Source: Protonemura montana (taxonomy: Eukaryota; Arthropoda; Insecta; Plecoptera; Nemouridae). From it: DNA of 64,000 bases. A program made the translations under genes and the position numbers. Position 1 is the first letter of the stretch; each line of letters starts with the position of its first letter. Shown here piece by piece: positions 35,701 to 50,700 of the stretch. The notes below the pieces were generated by a model. The model searched no databases. It saw only the letters and a program-made list of their open reading frames with translations, and had not been told where the DNA came from. The stretch spans positions 6,944,001 through 7,008,000 of the forward strand of contig OX387612.1 in the NCBI GenBank assembly GCA_947568835.1, given 5' to 3'.

Positions 35701-38700
35701 TAGTTCGATTAAAACTGAAACTGAATTGTTGTTTAAAGTACCTCTAGATTCAGATCTGATTAAATTTATTTTCCTTGATCAGTGATTGATTGAGTTTTGT
35801 CGGTGGTGGTGGCACTGGTCTAGCTAGGGACCAGATACCGGCACGCAGCCTGCTCCTGTCAAATTGCACGAACGGCCGACCAGCGCTTAGTCTTTTTCTT
35901 TTGACACACTGTGTTGGCTGCTCCTGTTCGACATCACCAAGGACCGGCCACCGCTTAGCCTTGTCACTTTGACACACTGTGTTGGCTGCTCCTGTTCGAC
36001 ATCACCAAGGACCGGCCCCCGCTTAGCCTTGTCCCTTTGACACACTGTATTGGCTGCTCCTGTCCAACAGCACCAAGGACCGGCCGCCGCTTAGCCTTGT
36101 CCCTTTGACACACTGTGTTGGCTGCTCCTGTCCAACAGCACCAAGGACCGGCCACTGCTCAGCATTGTCCCTTTGACACACAGTGTTGGCTGCTCCTGTC
36201 CAACAGCACCAAGGACCGGCCACCGCTAAGCCTTGTCCCTTTGACACACTGTGTTGGCTGCTTCTGTCCAACAGCCCCAAGGACCGGCCACTGCTCAGCA
36301 TTGTCCCTTTGACACACTGTATTGGCTGCTCCTGTCCAACAGCACCAAGGACCGGCCACTGCTCAGCATTGTCCCTTTGACACACTGTATTGGCTGCTCC
36401 TGTCCAACAGCACCAAGGACCGGCCACCGCTTAGCCTTGTCACTTTGACACACTGTGTTGGCTGCTCCTGTCCAACAGCACCAAGGACCAGCCACCGCTT
36501 AGCCTTGTCCCTTTGACACACTGTGTTGGCTGCTCCTGTCCAACAGTACCAAGGACCGGCAACCGTTTAGCCTTGTCCCTTTGACACACTGTGTTGGCTG
36601 CTCCTGTCCAACAGCACCAAGGACCGGCAACCGTTTAGCCTTGTCCCTTTGACACACTGTGTTGGCTGCTCCTGTCCAACAGCACCAAGGACCGGCAACC
36701 GTTTAGCCTTGTCCCTTTGACACACTGTGTTGGCTGCTCCTGTCCAACAGCACCAAGGACCGGCCACCGTTTAGCCTTGTCACTTTGACACACTGTGTTG
36801 GCTGCTCCTGTCCAACAGCACCAAGGACCGACCACCGTTTAGCCTTGTCCCTTTGACACACTGTGTTGGCTGCTCCTGTCCAACAGCACCAAGGACCGGC
36901 CACCGCTTAGCCTTGTCCCTTTGACACACTGTGTTGGCTGCTCCTGTCCAACAGCACCAAGGACCGGCCACCGCTTAGCCGTGTCCCTTTGACACACTGC
37001 GTTGGCTGCTCCTGTCCAACAGCACCAAGGACCGGCCACCGCTTAGCCTTGTCCCTTTGACACACTGTGTTGGCTGCTCCTGTCCAACAGCACCAAGGAC
37101 CGGCCACCGCTTAGCCTTGTCACTTTGACACACTGTGTTGGCTGCTCCTGTCCAACAGCACCAAGGACCGGCCACCGCTTAGCCTTGTCACTTTGACACA
37201 ATGTGTTGGCTGCTCCTTTCCAACAGCACCAAGAACCGGCCACAGCTTTGCCTTGTCCCTTTGACACACTGTGTTGGCTGCTCCTGTCCAACAGCACCAA
37301 GGACCGGCCACCGCTTAGCCTTGTCACTTTGACACACTGTGTTGGCTGCTCCTTTCCAACAGCACCAAGGACTGGCCACCGCTTAGCCTTGTCCCTTTGA
37401 CACACTGTGTTGGCTGCTCCTGTCCGACAGCACCAAGGACCGATACTTATATTCATAAGGACTTAGCGTTGTCATGTGCATCGATTTAGGTCGATTGCAG
37501 TTTACAGCGTAGTTTGAGCGCATTTCCGCCCCAGCAACAGATACTGAAATCGAGTGCATCCAATGCCGCCGAGTACGCCCCCAGCATATGATTTTCGTCT
37601 ACTGATATCGCGACATAGATGTGCGCTTCGTACGTTTAGTTTGAATTTAAAACTGTATTCCATGCATGAGTTAGGTTGTGATTGAAAAACAATCTTGTAT
37701 TTTGGTTTGGCGTGTTGGAAGCACCGGTTTTGCGTGAGATCTCGGAAGTTAAGCAACACTGCGCTGAGTCAGGTATTGTATGGGTGACTATCATACACAT
37801 GACCAGTTCTGTTCGGGAGAGAGGTTGGAGGGATGAAAGTAAGTACAGCAACTGCATTCGCCTTGCTTATCAACCTCTCGACAGCATGGATTTGTGGAGT
37901 AATCCTGTTCGTTGCGTTGTACCGTCCTTCGGAAGGGATGTTAAGCCGGTGGTCACCTTGGTACTCTTTGACAGGAGTAGACTACGTGCCAGCACCGAGA
38001 TTTACCTCCTACGAATCAATCATTCATCACTCTATTATAAAAATAAGTCGTCAATGTTGTTGAGGTTATGACGGTCACTGGTCACCCAATTTAAAAAAGT
38101 TTCTTTTAGCATTGTTGCTTAACTTCTTGGGAACTGCCGGCGGACATGCCAACAAATAAGCGGCAACATTATGTTCAAAAGAGCTGAATTCAGTACAATT
38201 GGCACAAGAATTATTTCAATTCCAAGAAGTTCATCTTACTCAGTATGTGTCTCACATTAGATCGCATGTTATTTACAGCTGATTTCGTGGTTTTAATTTA
38301 GCTGGCTTTAAACGTTCACCTTTGACCCCAACTGAACCGCATCCGACCTAAGTCTTATTCAGCTATTATCAGATGGTTTTCTAAAAGGGGATACCAAAAA
38401 AACATTGCCGACGGCTTTCTATATTTTAGATTAGATGCGATGTAGGCTTAAGGGTGTTGTATCGCCTCCAACTTCTTTCCCCAGGAGATCCAGCGAACAA
38501 AATATTATTTTTATTCTTCATTTGGGGTTGGTTTACACTGTTGCATCAACTATAAAAATGTTATTATTATCAACCCTATAACCGTCTCAAATAATAATAA
38601 AATACCCTGCGCATTGCAAGCGTTTGCAATTTAAATAAGATTTCATCCTGACTATAAAAATCTTTATAAGTCCAAATTTTCCAAAAAACTTTCTAAAAAA

Positions 38701-41700
38701 AGCAATATTAATATATATGCATAAACACTGGATACAAACGCCCTGAATAGGTTCTTTTAGGATGCCGGTAGACTTAACCTAGCCTAGGAAGGAGGAGAGG
38801 AAATCCGGTGCTTACACGTTGACCCTCTCAACGAGCACCAACGGGACCACCGGCGTAACGTCCCATCCAATACCTGACCCAGCGCAGTGTTGCTTAACTT
38901 TCTTCAAGTCAACTAATTTTAAATCAAAAGATGATGAGCTTCTTTTCCAAGCAAGGAAAAATGGTCCAAAATATGCTTCGATATACGAGATTACGAATCT
39001 CCGTATCTTGATGCCACCCTCGGCATCTACCGTTACCACGTGTTGCCGGCTCGTTTGCTCAGCAGCAAGTTTAACATCAGCACTGTGACTCGTAATTTAT
39101 CGGAAGCCCAATGGTATGACCTTACCAAACACATACCTTATACGACGGAAAAATAATGTTCACACAGTTGAGATGAAAAGGCTTCCGAAATATAAACGCA
39201 AATAGGAATTTTAGCAGAAAAAAAATGTTGATCGCAGCTGCTGATTGTCTAATTAGTCAACAGAAAAAAGGTCAGACTTCGCCGAAATACAATTGAAAAA
39301 ACAAGTGTCAAATGTTTCAATGTCTAAACTTGCATTTAACAAAATTCTTGTGACGTGGTAATGTCGTTTATGTCCGTAAAATGTATGCCAAAACACATGT
39401 ACAAATGTCGTCAGGTGGTATTAAGAAATGTCTTTGTTTGATTCGTAGCTTTTCAATCCTCTCGACTCAGTGTCGTCTCATATTGTAGAATCCTATAACG
39501 TCGAAACCCCTTTTTGTCTCATAAGATCGAAAATATTACCTGTGTTTCTAGTCCATGATTCACGAACGATGAGTCAAAGTGAGTTGCAAGAGCCTGGGGC
39601 TTCTGACTACCGAGGTAAAGCCTAGATAAGGTTTCTCTAACGCAGACAGACAACTTACCCTACGTTTCATGCAAGGGCGTTTAATTACATGCAAGAAACT
39701 GATTCATAGATGCAATTAACACGTTAATTAACTGCTTTTTTGTTTGTGTTCGTTGTTCAGAAACACTTTAAACGCAAAGAATTTAAATTTGATAATTTTT
39801 ATCATTCTGTTACCGAAATGAGCACACTTAAATACTTTAAACACACATATTACAACAAAAAAATTATCACCATCAGGGTACAAAACATATCAAAACCTGC
39901 AAGCACTTTAACCTAAAAAAATTTCAATGTTTCACCACATTGTTATTACCCTTTCTTTCCATGAGGCTACCAACGCCACTGCCAAGAGTATGACTTGTGT
40001 TTTTGCAAAACACACAAATAGATATTTGCGTCGCTTTATGACCCGCATTGCAATTAAAGTGTAGTCTAATTAAGATATTTTGTAAGCGTTACTTTGTCTA
40101 CTTGTTTACGGTGTGAAACTATCGCTGATATTATGGATTTGTTTTTGTTCTAATTATACGTTGAATTTGAAAATTTTGAGCCAGCAAGTTAACCGTCATT
40201 TACAATTTACAGGGTAAAAATGACGACTGCAAGCGCCATCGGGTGGCATCTACCGTTACCACGTATTAACGGCTCGTTTGTTTCGCAGAAAGTTAAACAT
40301 TGGCGCAGTGACTCTGACTAATTGGGAACCCAATGCCTACAGGGATTCGTTTAACAAGCTGCTTGCTTGATTATGCCACGCGACCATATCAACCATATCA
40401 GCTGGCATAGAGGCCAGTGCCCAGACGTGACAGACAGCCTTTGACCTGACTTACCAGATATAGATTCATATACATGACCGATTCAACCATACTATCGTCA
40501 CACATGCTCATCAAAATCCATTCAATTTGATATAAGTTTTCGGAAAGGATTGAAAAGAAAAAGAAAATACTGAACAATTTTCTGGATCATTAGCACAAAC
40601 GGTTTCCACACCAAAAATCATCTTGATGTTCGCGTTGTACCGTCCTTAGGGAGGAACGTTAAGCCAGTGGTCCTATTGGTGCTATTCGACAGTAGTATAG
40701 GCTACTTGCCGGTAATGGGTTTCCTCCCTTCTAAGCTAGGTTAGGTTCATCATCATCCTCATAATCATCCGCTCATTCACCAACGCTATTAGACCAGTGC
40801 CGCAGGGCCGCAGTAGTCAGAACAGTGCGTCGTTCAGCTCCAAATAATCATCATCTTTAACATAGTGTTCTGTTCATGACAGTTCGTATTTGCCAATGTT
40901 ACATTGCGCTAGCACAACCTGAATAAACGACCATGCGTATTTCAACCCAATTTTATTAACCTCATTAGTGAGTTTACAGAAACGGCTCAAATATAATTTC
41001 TTGCTATCGTAGTAGCCAGAATAAACCCAAATTAATATCTTGAACAGATGTTTTCAAGTCTTTTGGCGAATTTATATGCTGTCAAATATCAAGGGTAATT
41101 GTGGTCTTTTTGCCCAAATTGGTCAACGTAACAAAACTAACACCAATTTCCTGAATTGAACCAAAAATAGCATCAACAACGAGGTTTGGCGTGTTGGAAA
41201 CACCGGTTCACGTGAGATCACCATAGTTAAGCAACACTGCGCTGGATCAGGTATTGGGTGGGTGACAACCGAACGGTCTGACGTGTTGAAAACACTGGCC
41301 CTCGTGAGATCACGGAAGTTAAGCTACACTGAGTTGGGTCAGATATTGGATGGGTGACCACCGAATGGTTTAGCCTGTTGGAAACACCCATTGACTCCTG
41401 TTAGAATCCTGTTCGCGTTTTACCACCCTTCGGACGCCCCCTAGTGCTTTTTGACATTAGCCGACTTCTTGTTCTTGATGCCTCTTGCGTATACGTGTAG
41501 GATAAGTTTGTTACAGCCAACTTATTCGTCGACGCAGTAAGGGCACTTGTTGTCAAAACAGTGCGTCGTTAAACACTACAAAACAACCTAGCAGTCATAA
41601 ACATTACATCTAGCAGTACAATTAAACTGACTACCATGGCGCTAATATTTAACTGTCTTCACGTAAAATAGCCGCCAAATGACTGCTTACCGTGACAAAA

Positions 41701-44700
41701 AAAAGGATGCCACTAGGTGGTGCCACCGTCGTTTCTTTTGTTAAGTTATTTTGTTATGTTACAATACTAATCTCAACGATTGACAAAAATGTATCGATGT
41801 TATGAGTCGTTATTATTTAATTGTAGAGGTTTGTTAAAACGGACGACCGCAAGCGCCATCGGGTGGTCACCACCGTTACCACGCGTTGTCGGCCTCGTTT
41901 GCTCAGCAGAAAGTTTTACATTAACGCTGGCACTCTGACTACACCTATAAGCTCAACGGTTACTCACTTAGGTGGCACGTTACCCGATACCCTCTCGAGT
42001 TGAAATGAACTATAGGATTAAGATTTGTTGCAACTTGAATAGACTATAAGAACCCGTTCGCTTCACTGGCAGTCTGAATTTTGTAACATAATCTCCAGCA
42101 CTCCCTCACAGTAATTATTCAAATCCCTTCTGTACGTGACTTTAACGCCATGGATAGAATTAAACCAAGGCTTGCTGAAAATAAGATTTGAGATGCTATA
42201 TCATAGATATTCTTTCATTGTACATCACTCTAGAGTTTTTTTTTTTACTAAATATGGCTGATTTTCCGAATGATATGCGTGTTGTGTTAACACAAAAAGC
42301 GCCCCAAAATCCGCTTTCTTTTATGTCGTATTCGACTGGTCGCCCCGGTGCTTCCCGGGTGTGAACTGGGGGCGATCTACGTGTTCGACTAGGCATGTGA
42401 CTCTGCCCCAGTACAACTTTCAGGTGTTCGACTGGGCATGTGACTCTGCCCCAGTGCAACTTTCACGTGTTCTACTGGACATGTGACTCTGCCCCAGTGA
42501 AACTTTCAGGTGTTCGACTGGGCATGTGACTCTGTCCCAGTGAAACTTTCAGTTGTTCGACTGGGCATGTGACTCTGTCCCAGTGCAACTTTCACGTGTT
42601 CGACTGGGCTTGTGACTCTGCCCCAGTGTAACTTTCACGTGTTCGACTGGGCATGTGACTCTGTCCCAGTGCAACTTTCACATGTTCGACTGGGCATGTG
42701 ACTCTGTCCCAGTGCAACTTTCACGTGTTCGACTGGGCATGTGACTCTGCCCCAGTGCAACTTTCACGTGTTCGACTGGGCATGTATCTCTCTCCCAGTG
42801 TTTCACGTGTTCGACTGGGCATGTGACTCTGCCCCAGTGCAACTTTCACGTGTTCGACTGGGCATGTGACTCTGCCCCAGTGTAACTTTCACGTGTTCGA
42901 CTGGGCATGTGACTCTGCCCCAGTGCAACTTTCACGTGTTCGACTGGGCATGTGACTCTGTCCCAGTGCAACTTTCACGTGCTCGACTGGGCATGTGACT
43001 CTGTCCCAGTACAACTTTCACGTGTTCGACTGGGCTTGTGACTCTGCCCCAGTGTAACTTTCACGTGTTCGACTGGGCATGTGACTCTGTCCCAGTGCAA
43101 CTTTCACATGTTCGACTGGGCATGTGAGTCTGTCCCAGTGCAACTTTCACATGTTCGACTGGGCATGTATCTCTCTCCCAGTGTTTCACGTGTTCGACTG
43201 GGCATGTGACTCGGCCCCAGTGCAACTTTCACGTGTTCGACTGGGCATGTGACTCTGTCCCAGTGCAACTTTCACGTGTTCGACTGGGCATGTGACTCTG
43301 CCCCTGTGCAACTTTCACGTGCTCGACTGGCAGAGTTGCTCGCTCTCGGGTCACTCCCGGTGTACTTTTTTTGCCCCAAGAATTCCGAATATGCAATCAC
43401 GTGTTCGGGTAGGAGCGCTCTCGCTCGGAGCCGGTGCTAACCCGGTGAAGAGCATGACAGTCCAAAATGCCAAACTGAACTTTGTTCTATATGAAAGTTC
43501 CTAATCCACTGGCAGAATTTCGATTTAATAATATTGCCATTTTAACGTGTTTCTAAAGTCCTCCAATCGGGAAAATGCTGCATTGACAACGTGTATGTGG
43601 CGACTTTTCTCTAAGCCCTTTCTATTCCATAAGCCATGGAAATGTGCTTTAGCCTGCAGGAAAACCGTGACCCCTACAAAGCTAAAGCCTGGTATCGCAT
43701 CACGCCATCGGGATTGGCTAGAAGTATTTAAATCGGGACTGTTATGAGGCTAAGGGTTAATTAGGCCTTGAAGGGGTGGGAAAAGCTTCCGTTGCGTTTT
43801 GACACCCCACACAAGTATTAGTATTGGAAAACCAACGGTTAAGCAACATCTATTCGAGTTATAAAGGCGTAATTTGTATGGTCTGCGAATTTTAACGTCG
43901 TTAAGAGAAAACTGCAGAGGAAAAATGCACTGATAACAATTAACGGAAATGGCCCAGACTCGTATTTTTTTTTCAAATGACTAGTTTTTTAATCTCGAAT
44001 TATCAATATAGCTGCCAGTTATTCCTTACTATGAACACTAACAGCCTCTCAAAAATTGATGTCCAAACGGGGACTTGAACTCCGATTTCTGCCTATCGCG
44101 GGTGTCGCTCTAACCCATTGAGCTACTTGGACACATAATTTTTAAAAGGATTTTAGTGTATTTGATGAGAATGATGGATCTCCAAGGAGTAGAACCAAGA
44201 GGCTGTGAATATTCACAGACACTCTGATTTTCTTCATGGTCACAGCCAATTAGATATTTTTATGTTCATCTTAACGTCTGGTTATCTTTTTAACTAGACG
44301 TCGTAAAACTGCTCGTTGGTTCCGGTTTTCAGCGGCACGTTAATTAATTAACAGACCGTTAATCTATCGATTGTCTGTTGCTAAGCAAATAACAACGTAA
44401 TAGATTTTCTTTAAGTTTAGGTAATAGAGATTAGTTTTTATTAGAGATAACATTTTATTAGGGGTAGTTTTTATATTTAATATATTTTGACACATTTCAA
44501 ACGGGATCACACAACGTCATGATATTAAAACTCTTTTTGTAAAAATAAATAATTTTTATCGTCTGTGAATCATGTTTTCCGTTATTTTAATTAGAGAATC
44601 GACACGCATTTAATACATTTGGATTTTAAGACATTTTTGACGACCACCTTTTGACAGATACTGTCATTTGTTTTTGAATTATTTTTTATCGTGCCTGCTT

Positions 44701-47700
44701 CAAAATTCGGAAAGTTTCCATAATGCAGTGACCGACAGCAAAAAAAGGCGCCAAGTTTTAAATACAGAGCATAGTTTTCAAAGAATTAAAGGACAATAAT
44801 ATTAAATCTAGCAACGAATAGCCAGCGACCCTGTTAAGCTACATAACATAGGGCGACTGCTAGTTTGCCTAAGAATATGATTCAACATTCTTCGAATAGG
44901 TGCATGTGTTCTCCCATCATTCAGCAAGTTCAAATTGATTTTATCTTTAAAAAAAAGAACGGGTTTAATTTAAAAAATCCGTATTACTATAGCCTTGATG
45001 TTATATTGCAAGAAATGGCCGCCAAATGACAACTGTACCGCGACAATAATGGTAGTTGCCACCAGATGGAGACACCGTCGTTTCCAGTATTAAGAAATTT
45101 CATTTCGTTATTTCTTAATCATTTGAGACTGGTTTACACTCAATTAATATTTATTAATGCTAACCTCAACGTTTGATATACTTTTATCGATATTTTCAGT
45201 CATAATCTTTTATATTTTTTATGTTTGAAAAACACGGTCTCAAGCGCCATCGAGTAGCACCTACCATAACCACGGATTACCGGCCTCGTTTGCTCAGCAG
45301 TTAATTTTACTTAAAAGCTGTCCCTCCGACAATCCTTTTACACTCAATGGTAATACAAATTCGGCAATAAAATCATCGCATTACAAAATCCACATTTTCC
45401 TCCGCACCGATTTTCCCCTCCCTCATCACATTGTTTAGTTTCTTTTTTAGATTTTTTTTATCAACGCATGAATGTTAATGACACGCGTCACTCAAGTTTC
45501 AATCACTGCTTGTGTATGTTTGTGGCTGACGTTTTATGCGTGAGTCTAATTTAGTGAATCAATAATTCACTCGCCAAGTTTGCTAACCATCCACCAGCCT
45601 GTTCACACCGCTAACATTGTACATTATTGGATGTAAAATTGTAATAATTAGACAAAAACCAACTTTATTTGGTTGTAATTTAATTTTAAATTACTTAAAG
45701 AACCACATTATTTAATTGTAATATCCCTAAAATACCGAAACTAATGTAAATAAACAATCCCTTTGAGTTATGACACTGTAATTTAACTATGGCACTGGTC
45801 TATTGGCTGTCGGTGAATGAAAGGCTGAGGATGAAGCAAGCCTGGCCTGGCAGGGAGCCGAGGTTGAATCCGGTGCTGGCACGCAGCCTGCTCCTGTCCA
45901 ACAGTACCAAGGACCGGCCACCGCTTAGCCTTGTCCCTTTGACACACTGTGTTGACTGCTCCTGTCCAACAGCACCAAGGACCGGCCACCGCTTAGCCTT
46001 GTCCCTTTGACACACTGTGTTGGCTGCTCCTGTCCAACAGCACCAAGGACCGGCCACCGCTTAGCCTTGTCCCTTTGACACACTGTGTTGGCTGCTCCTG
46101 TCCAACAGCACCAAGGACCGGCCACCGCTTAGCCTTATCCCTTTGACACACTGTGTTGGCTGCTCCAGTCCAACAGCACCAAGGACCGGCCACCGCTTAG
46201 CCTTGTCCCTTTGACACACAGTGTTGGCTGCTCCTGTCCAACAGCACCAAGGACCGGCCACCGCTCATTCTGGTCAACTCTGTGTTGACGCTGTCCCCTT
46301 GTCACTAGCCTCTGGCTATTGGTGAATGACAGGATGATAATGATGCTAGTTTAGCTTAGAAAGGAGCCAAAAGTAAAGTTAGTGATGTCACTTAGCCTGC
46401 TTCTGCCCAACAGCCCCAAGGGAATGATTGCGATAAATCCGTCGCCAAACTCGTATTCGAAATTGTAATTGCTATTCCTATAATTTTATCGACCGTACAG
46501 CCTTGCATACAGGGGCGGCTCGTGAGGGAGGGCTGCGGGGCGGCTGCCCTCCCTAGCATTTTCGACAGAATAAAAGTATAATTGTTATTATTATAATAAT
46601 TATAAGTGTTATTACTATTATTATTGTTCTACGCGTTTTGTGTGTTTTAAAATGGGTGCTACTTTCGAAATGCGAAAAAACGCGCTATTTGCGTCGCGCC
46701 GACAGCACGAGCTGCGATCCAGTAGGCGGTTGTCCGCTGCCTATAGAGCATGAACGCCACCTCTTGCTCTCTTTGGGGCAGCGAGCGTTGCCGTCCTCCC
46801 TGCTCAGCTATGAGTGCGTGGAAATGGCCTTGAACGTGTGTCGCCTGTCGTCGCTCGCAAGCCCAGCGAGGGCAGCAGAAAACCCGCCCTCGGCCAGCCT
46901 CGGCCAGCCTCGGCCAGTCGCCGGGCTGAGCTAGCAGCGAGAGCGAGTGAGACAGAACGATGCATACGATCGCACATATTTTCCACGGCAATTAATAGTT
47001 TCAAAATAATAGTACTACCGTTTACTAGCCTAAATTTCTGATCCCACCCAGTTGCACATACAGTGTACGTTTTTGTCCAATGAAAATTAATCCAATGTGT
47101 GACTTGACAGCAAGAATTCAATGATAACTTTTTTTTTAAATATCACATGTTGTATTTTAATGTTACAATATTGAAATCCTACTACAGTGTTCATTACTTA
47201 TGGTGATGGTGGTGAGGGGGGGGGGGGGGGGGGGGGAGAAATTTTACTGCCGCCCCTCCAAGAAAAACAGTCACGAGCCGCCACTGCTTGCATATAACCC
47301 TTCCATTAACCACACTATAACTACATGTGGTTATAAACCGAAACTAAGTGAGTTATTACTTATTATCCGTTTTCGGTAGTAATTAATAAAAAGGTTATTC
47401 GGATGTAGGGAGGATAATGATGCATAAACTTGATTTTGTCAGGACGCTGCAGAGAGGAGAGTGAGCAAACGACTCGGAATCTAATCAGAGGATTACTGGG
47501 GGTAACGACTGCATGGGTCTGGCTTGCTATATGGTGGGTGGGAGAAGGGGAGCCGTGCACGACCACGGTCTGTGTTGGTGGTGGCGTAGCCAGAGGCGAA
47601 AAGTAAATTAGGGGTGTGAAATATTTTTTTAAACAGCATTTTTTGTTCTATCTCGATTAGTTTTCCAGTACGAGACCTCTAATTTCATGTCCTAGGAAAG

Positions 47701-50700
47701 GTCGAGTCTTGGTCTTGACGCAAACACCGAAAAAAATTGAAAAAATTTAATTAAGCTCTTTGGAGAAATACTATATGAGTTTTAAGCGAATATTTGAAAC
47801 TGTTTGGAGATTTCTCATGCCCATAAATTAATTTCAATAATTTAATACATTTAATTTTATTATTGGCTTGAACTACTGCGTGGATTTTATTTAACAGGCC
47901 TATTTTCGAGGCTTTATATATTTTGCATCGTTTTATTCTTTAAAATCAGATTGGCACCGAATTTGGTAGCGCTCAATTATTTCGTAAGTCTAATTAATTT
48001 TTCCAAAAAATAACAGATGTCTGCAGCCTGCACCTGGTATTTGTTCTGGCTGCAATGTTTCCTGTATTGAATGCAAAATAGGGGCGCGTGCCCTTCTGCC
48101 CCTCCCCATGTCTACACCACTGCCTGTTAGCATGTTAAAAGCGTTAACAATATTAGATTGCCATGTAGGAACATGACAAGACGAAAAGTTAAATGATTGG
48201 ACAAGATAATTTGACGCCACTGTTTTGTTTGGCTACGTTCTTGTTTCTGGGAATTTTCAAGCAAATCTGAATCGAACCAAAGGTGGGACGGATGCGGAAA
48301 ATAAATACGCCACAAGATATTTAGACTTCCACGGGCAGTGATTGAACATAGATTCCAAAATTACAAATTCTTTATAACAAATTCTACAAACTACAACATT
48401 GTACAAATTCTACAACACTAATTTTGCACCCCCAACCCTACGAACTTATCCGTATTTTATCGGGTAGTGCCAACCTAATAACAGCCGACCATTAAGAGAA
48501 ATCAACTTTTTGGCCTGAAATTTTGTACTTTTATATGCACCTTTTTGCACTTTAACTACCAACGAGCTACTGATCCAGACTGTTTTGCTTATTTATGTTG
48601 AATTTGTGTGGTTTTTAATGTTCACTCATGAATAAAATGAATTTTTTTCAAAAATGTCATGTGGTTTCTTTGAAATACCAAATATCAGGCACGTCAAAGA
48701 TGCAATTTTTTTTATATATGTTACTCATATCGTTGGCTCGGTACGTATTTGTTTTAAAACCATATATAATGACGTACTTTACCAAAAACCAAGCTTACCC
48801 TGTGTTATAATCTTTTTGTCCCATATCCTAACGTTTCAAATGAAGTTCAAGCATTTTTGCCTCTCATCCAATTTTGAAACATACATAACCAGAAACACTC
48901 ACTATGCTCCAATCACCGGCGTCTATTCTTCCACGTAATCAGATCGTATCGACCACAAATCATAATCAAATTAAATTTAAGTTCATTTTTATCAACCTTG
49001 ATGGACCAAGGACAAGAAAACCACCACAATCACATTACATATCAATTAAGTGGTCTTATAGCCGTGGTCATAATATTGTTTACGCCTGTTTTGAAGCAAA
49101 AAAGATGTCGTTTAAATTATTTTTATATATTATCTGATCTATCCGAAAGCTAACGTCCCTTTCGAAGGACGGTACAACGAGAACAGCAGGATTCCTTCAC
49201 AAATCAATGCTGTCGAGAGGTTGATAAGCAAGGCGAATGCAGTTGCTGTACTTACTTTCATCCCTCCAACCTCTCTCCCGAACAGAACTGGTCATGTGTA
49301 TGATGGTCACCCATCCAATACCCTCAAGATGAAACAAAGCAAATGATTGAACAGGGAGACTACGCTTCTATTTCCAATTATCTTAATTAAACGCAAGCAC
49401 TTTGTCTTCAACAAGGCAAGTCCGTAGCATCTCCGACGATCTCCAATATTGACACATTAACATTCTATCTTCATCATATCATCTATCTATCTTCTATCTA
49501 TCTATCAATCTATTATATCTATCTTCTATAATTTCTATCTTCAAAATCACAGTGATGGATAATTCACCGAATGGTCAATGTCAAAGAAATGGCTAGCAAA
49601 AACGATTTACAACAGGAAAAATAAAAAGAATGGATCTATATATTCAAGTATAATATACATTTATATGTGTAATCAAGACCAATTCTAGATGCCTTTTTCG
49701 ACTGGCACTGGTGCAGAGTCACATGCCCAGTCGAACACGTGAAAGTTGCACTGGGACAGAGTCACATGCCCAGTCGAACACGTGAAAGTTGCACTGGGAC
49801 AGAGTCACATGCCCAGTCGAACACGTGAAAGTTGCACTGGGGCAGAGTCACATGCCCAGTCGAACACGTGAAAGTTGCACAGGGGCAGAGTCACATGCCC
49901 AGTCGAACACGTGAAAGTTGCACTGGGGCAGAGTCACATGCCCAGTAGAACACGTGAAAGTTGCACTGGGACAGAGTCACATGCCCAGCCGAACACGTGA
50001 AAGTTGCACTGGGACAGAGTCACATGCCCAGTCGAACATGTGAAAGTTGCACTGGGACAGAGTCACATGCCCAGTCGAACACGTGAAAGTTGCACTGGGA
50101 CAGAGTCACATGCCCAGTCGAACACGTGAAAGTTGCACTGGGACAGAGTCACATGCCCAGTCGAACACGTGAAAGTTGCACTGGGACAGAGTAACATGCC
50201 CAGTCGAACACGTGAAAGTTGCACTGGGACAGAGTCACATGCCCAGTCGAACACGTGAAAGTTGCACTGGGGCAAAGTCACATGCCCAGTCGAACACGTG
50301 AAAGTTGGACTGGGGCAGAGTCACATGCCCAGTCGAACACGTGAAAGTTGTACTGGGACAGAGTCACATGCCCAGTCAAACACGTGAAAGTTGCACTGGG
50401 ACAGAGTCACATGCCCAGTCGAACACGTGAAAGTTGCACTGGTGCAGAGTCACATGCCCAGTCGAACACGTGAAAGTTGCACTGGGACAGAGTCACATGC
50501 CCAGTCAAACACGTGAAAGTTGCACTGGTGCAGAGTCACATGCCCAGTCGAACACGTGAAAGTTGCACTGGGACAGAGTCACATGCCCAGTCGAACACGT
50601 GAAAGTTGCACTGGGACAGAGTCACATGCCCAGTCGAACACGTGAAAGTTGTACTGGGGCAGAGTCACATGCCCAGTCGAACACGTGAAAGTTGCACTGG

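Noticed and set aside
35964-37456. Many 60-137-codon ORFs in the 68-bp array
   Set aside because: They are repeats of the same satellite unit in shifting frames, not proteins.
41183-41368. 5S rRNA gene cluster
   Set aside because: The 92-bp heads are incomplete and diverged 5S-like segments followed by SINE body and tail.
46638-47121. ORFs of about 100 codons on both strands (for example [16 protein letters not shown])
   Set aside because: They lie entirely within the hAT-type element and show no splice or homology support.
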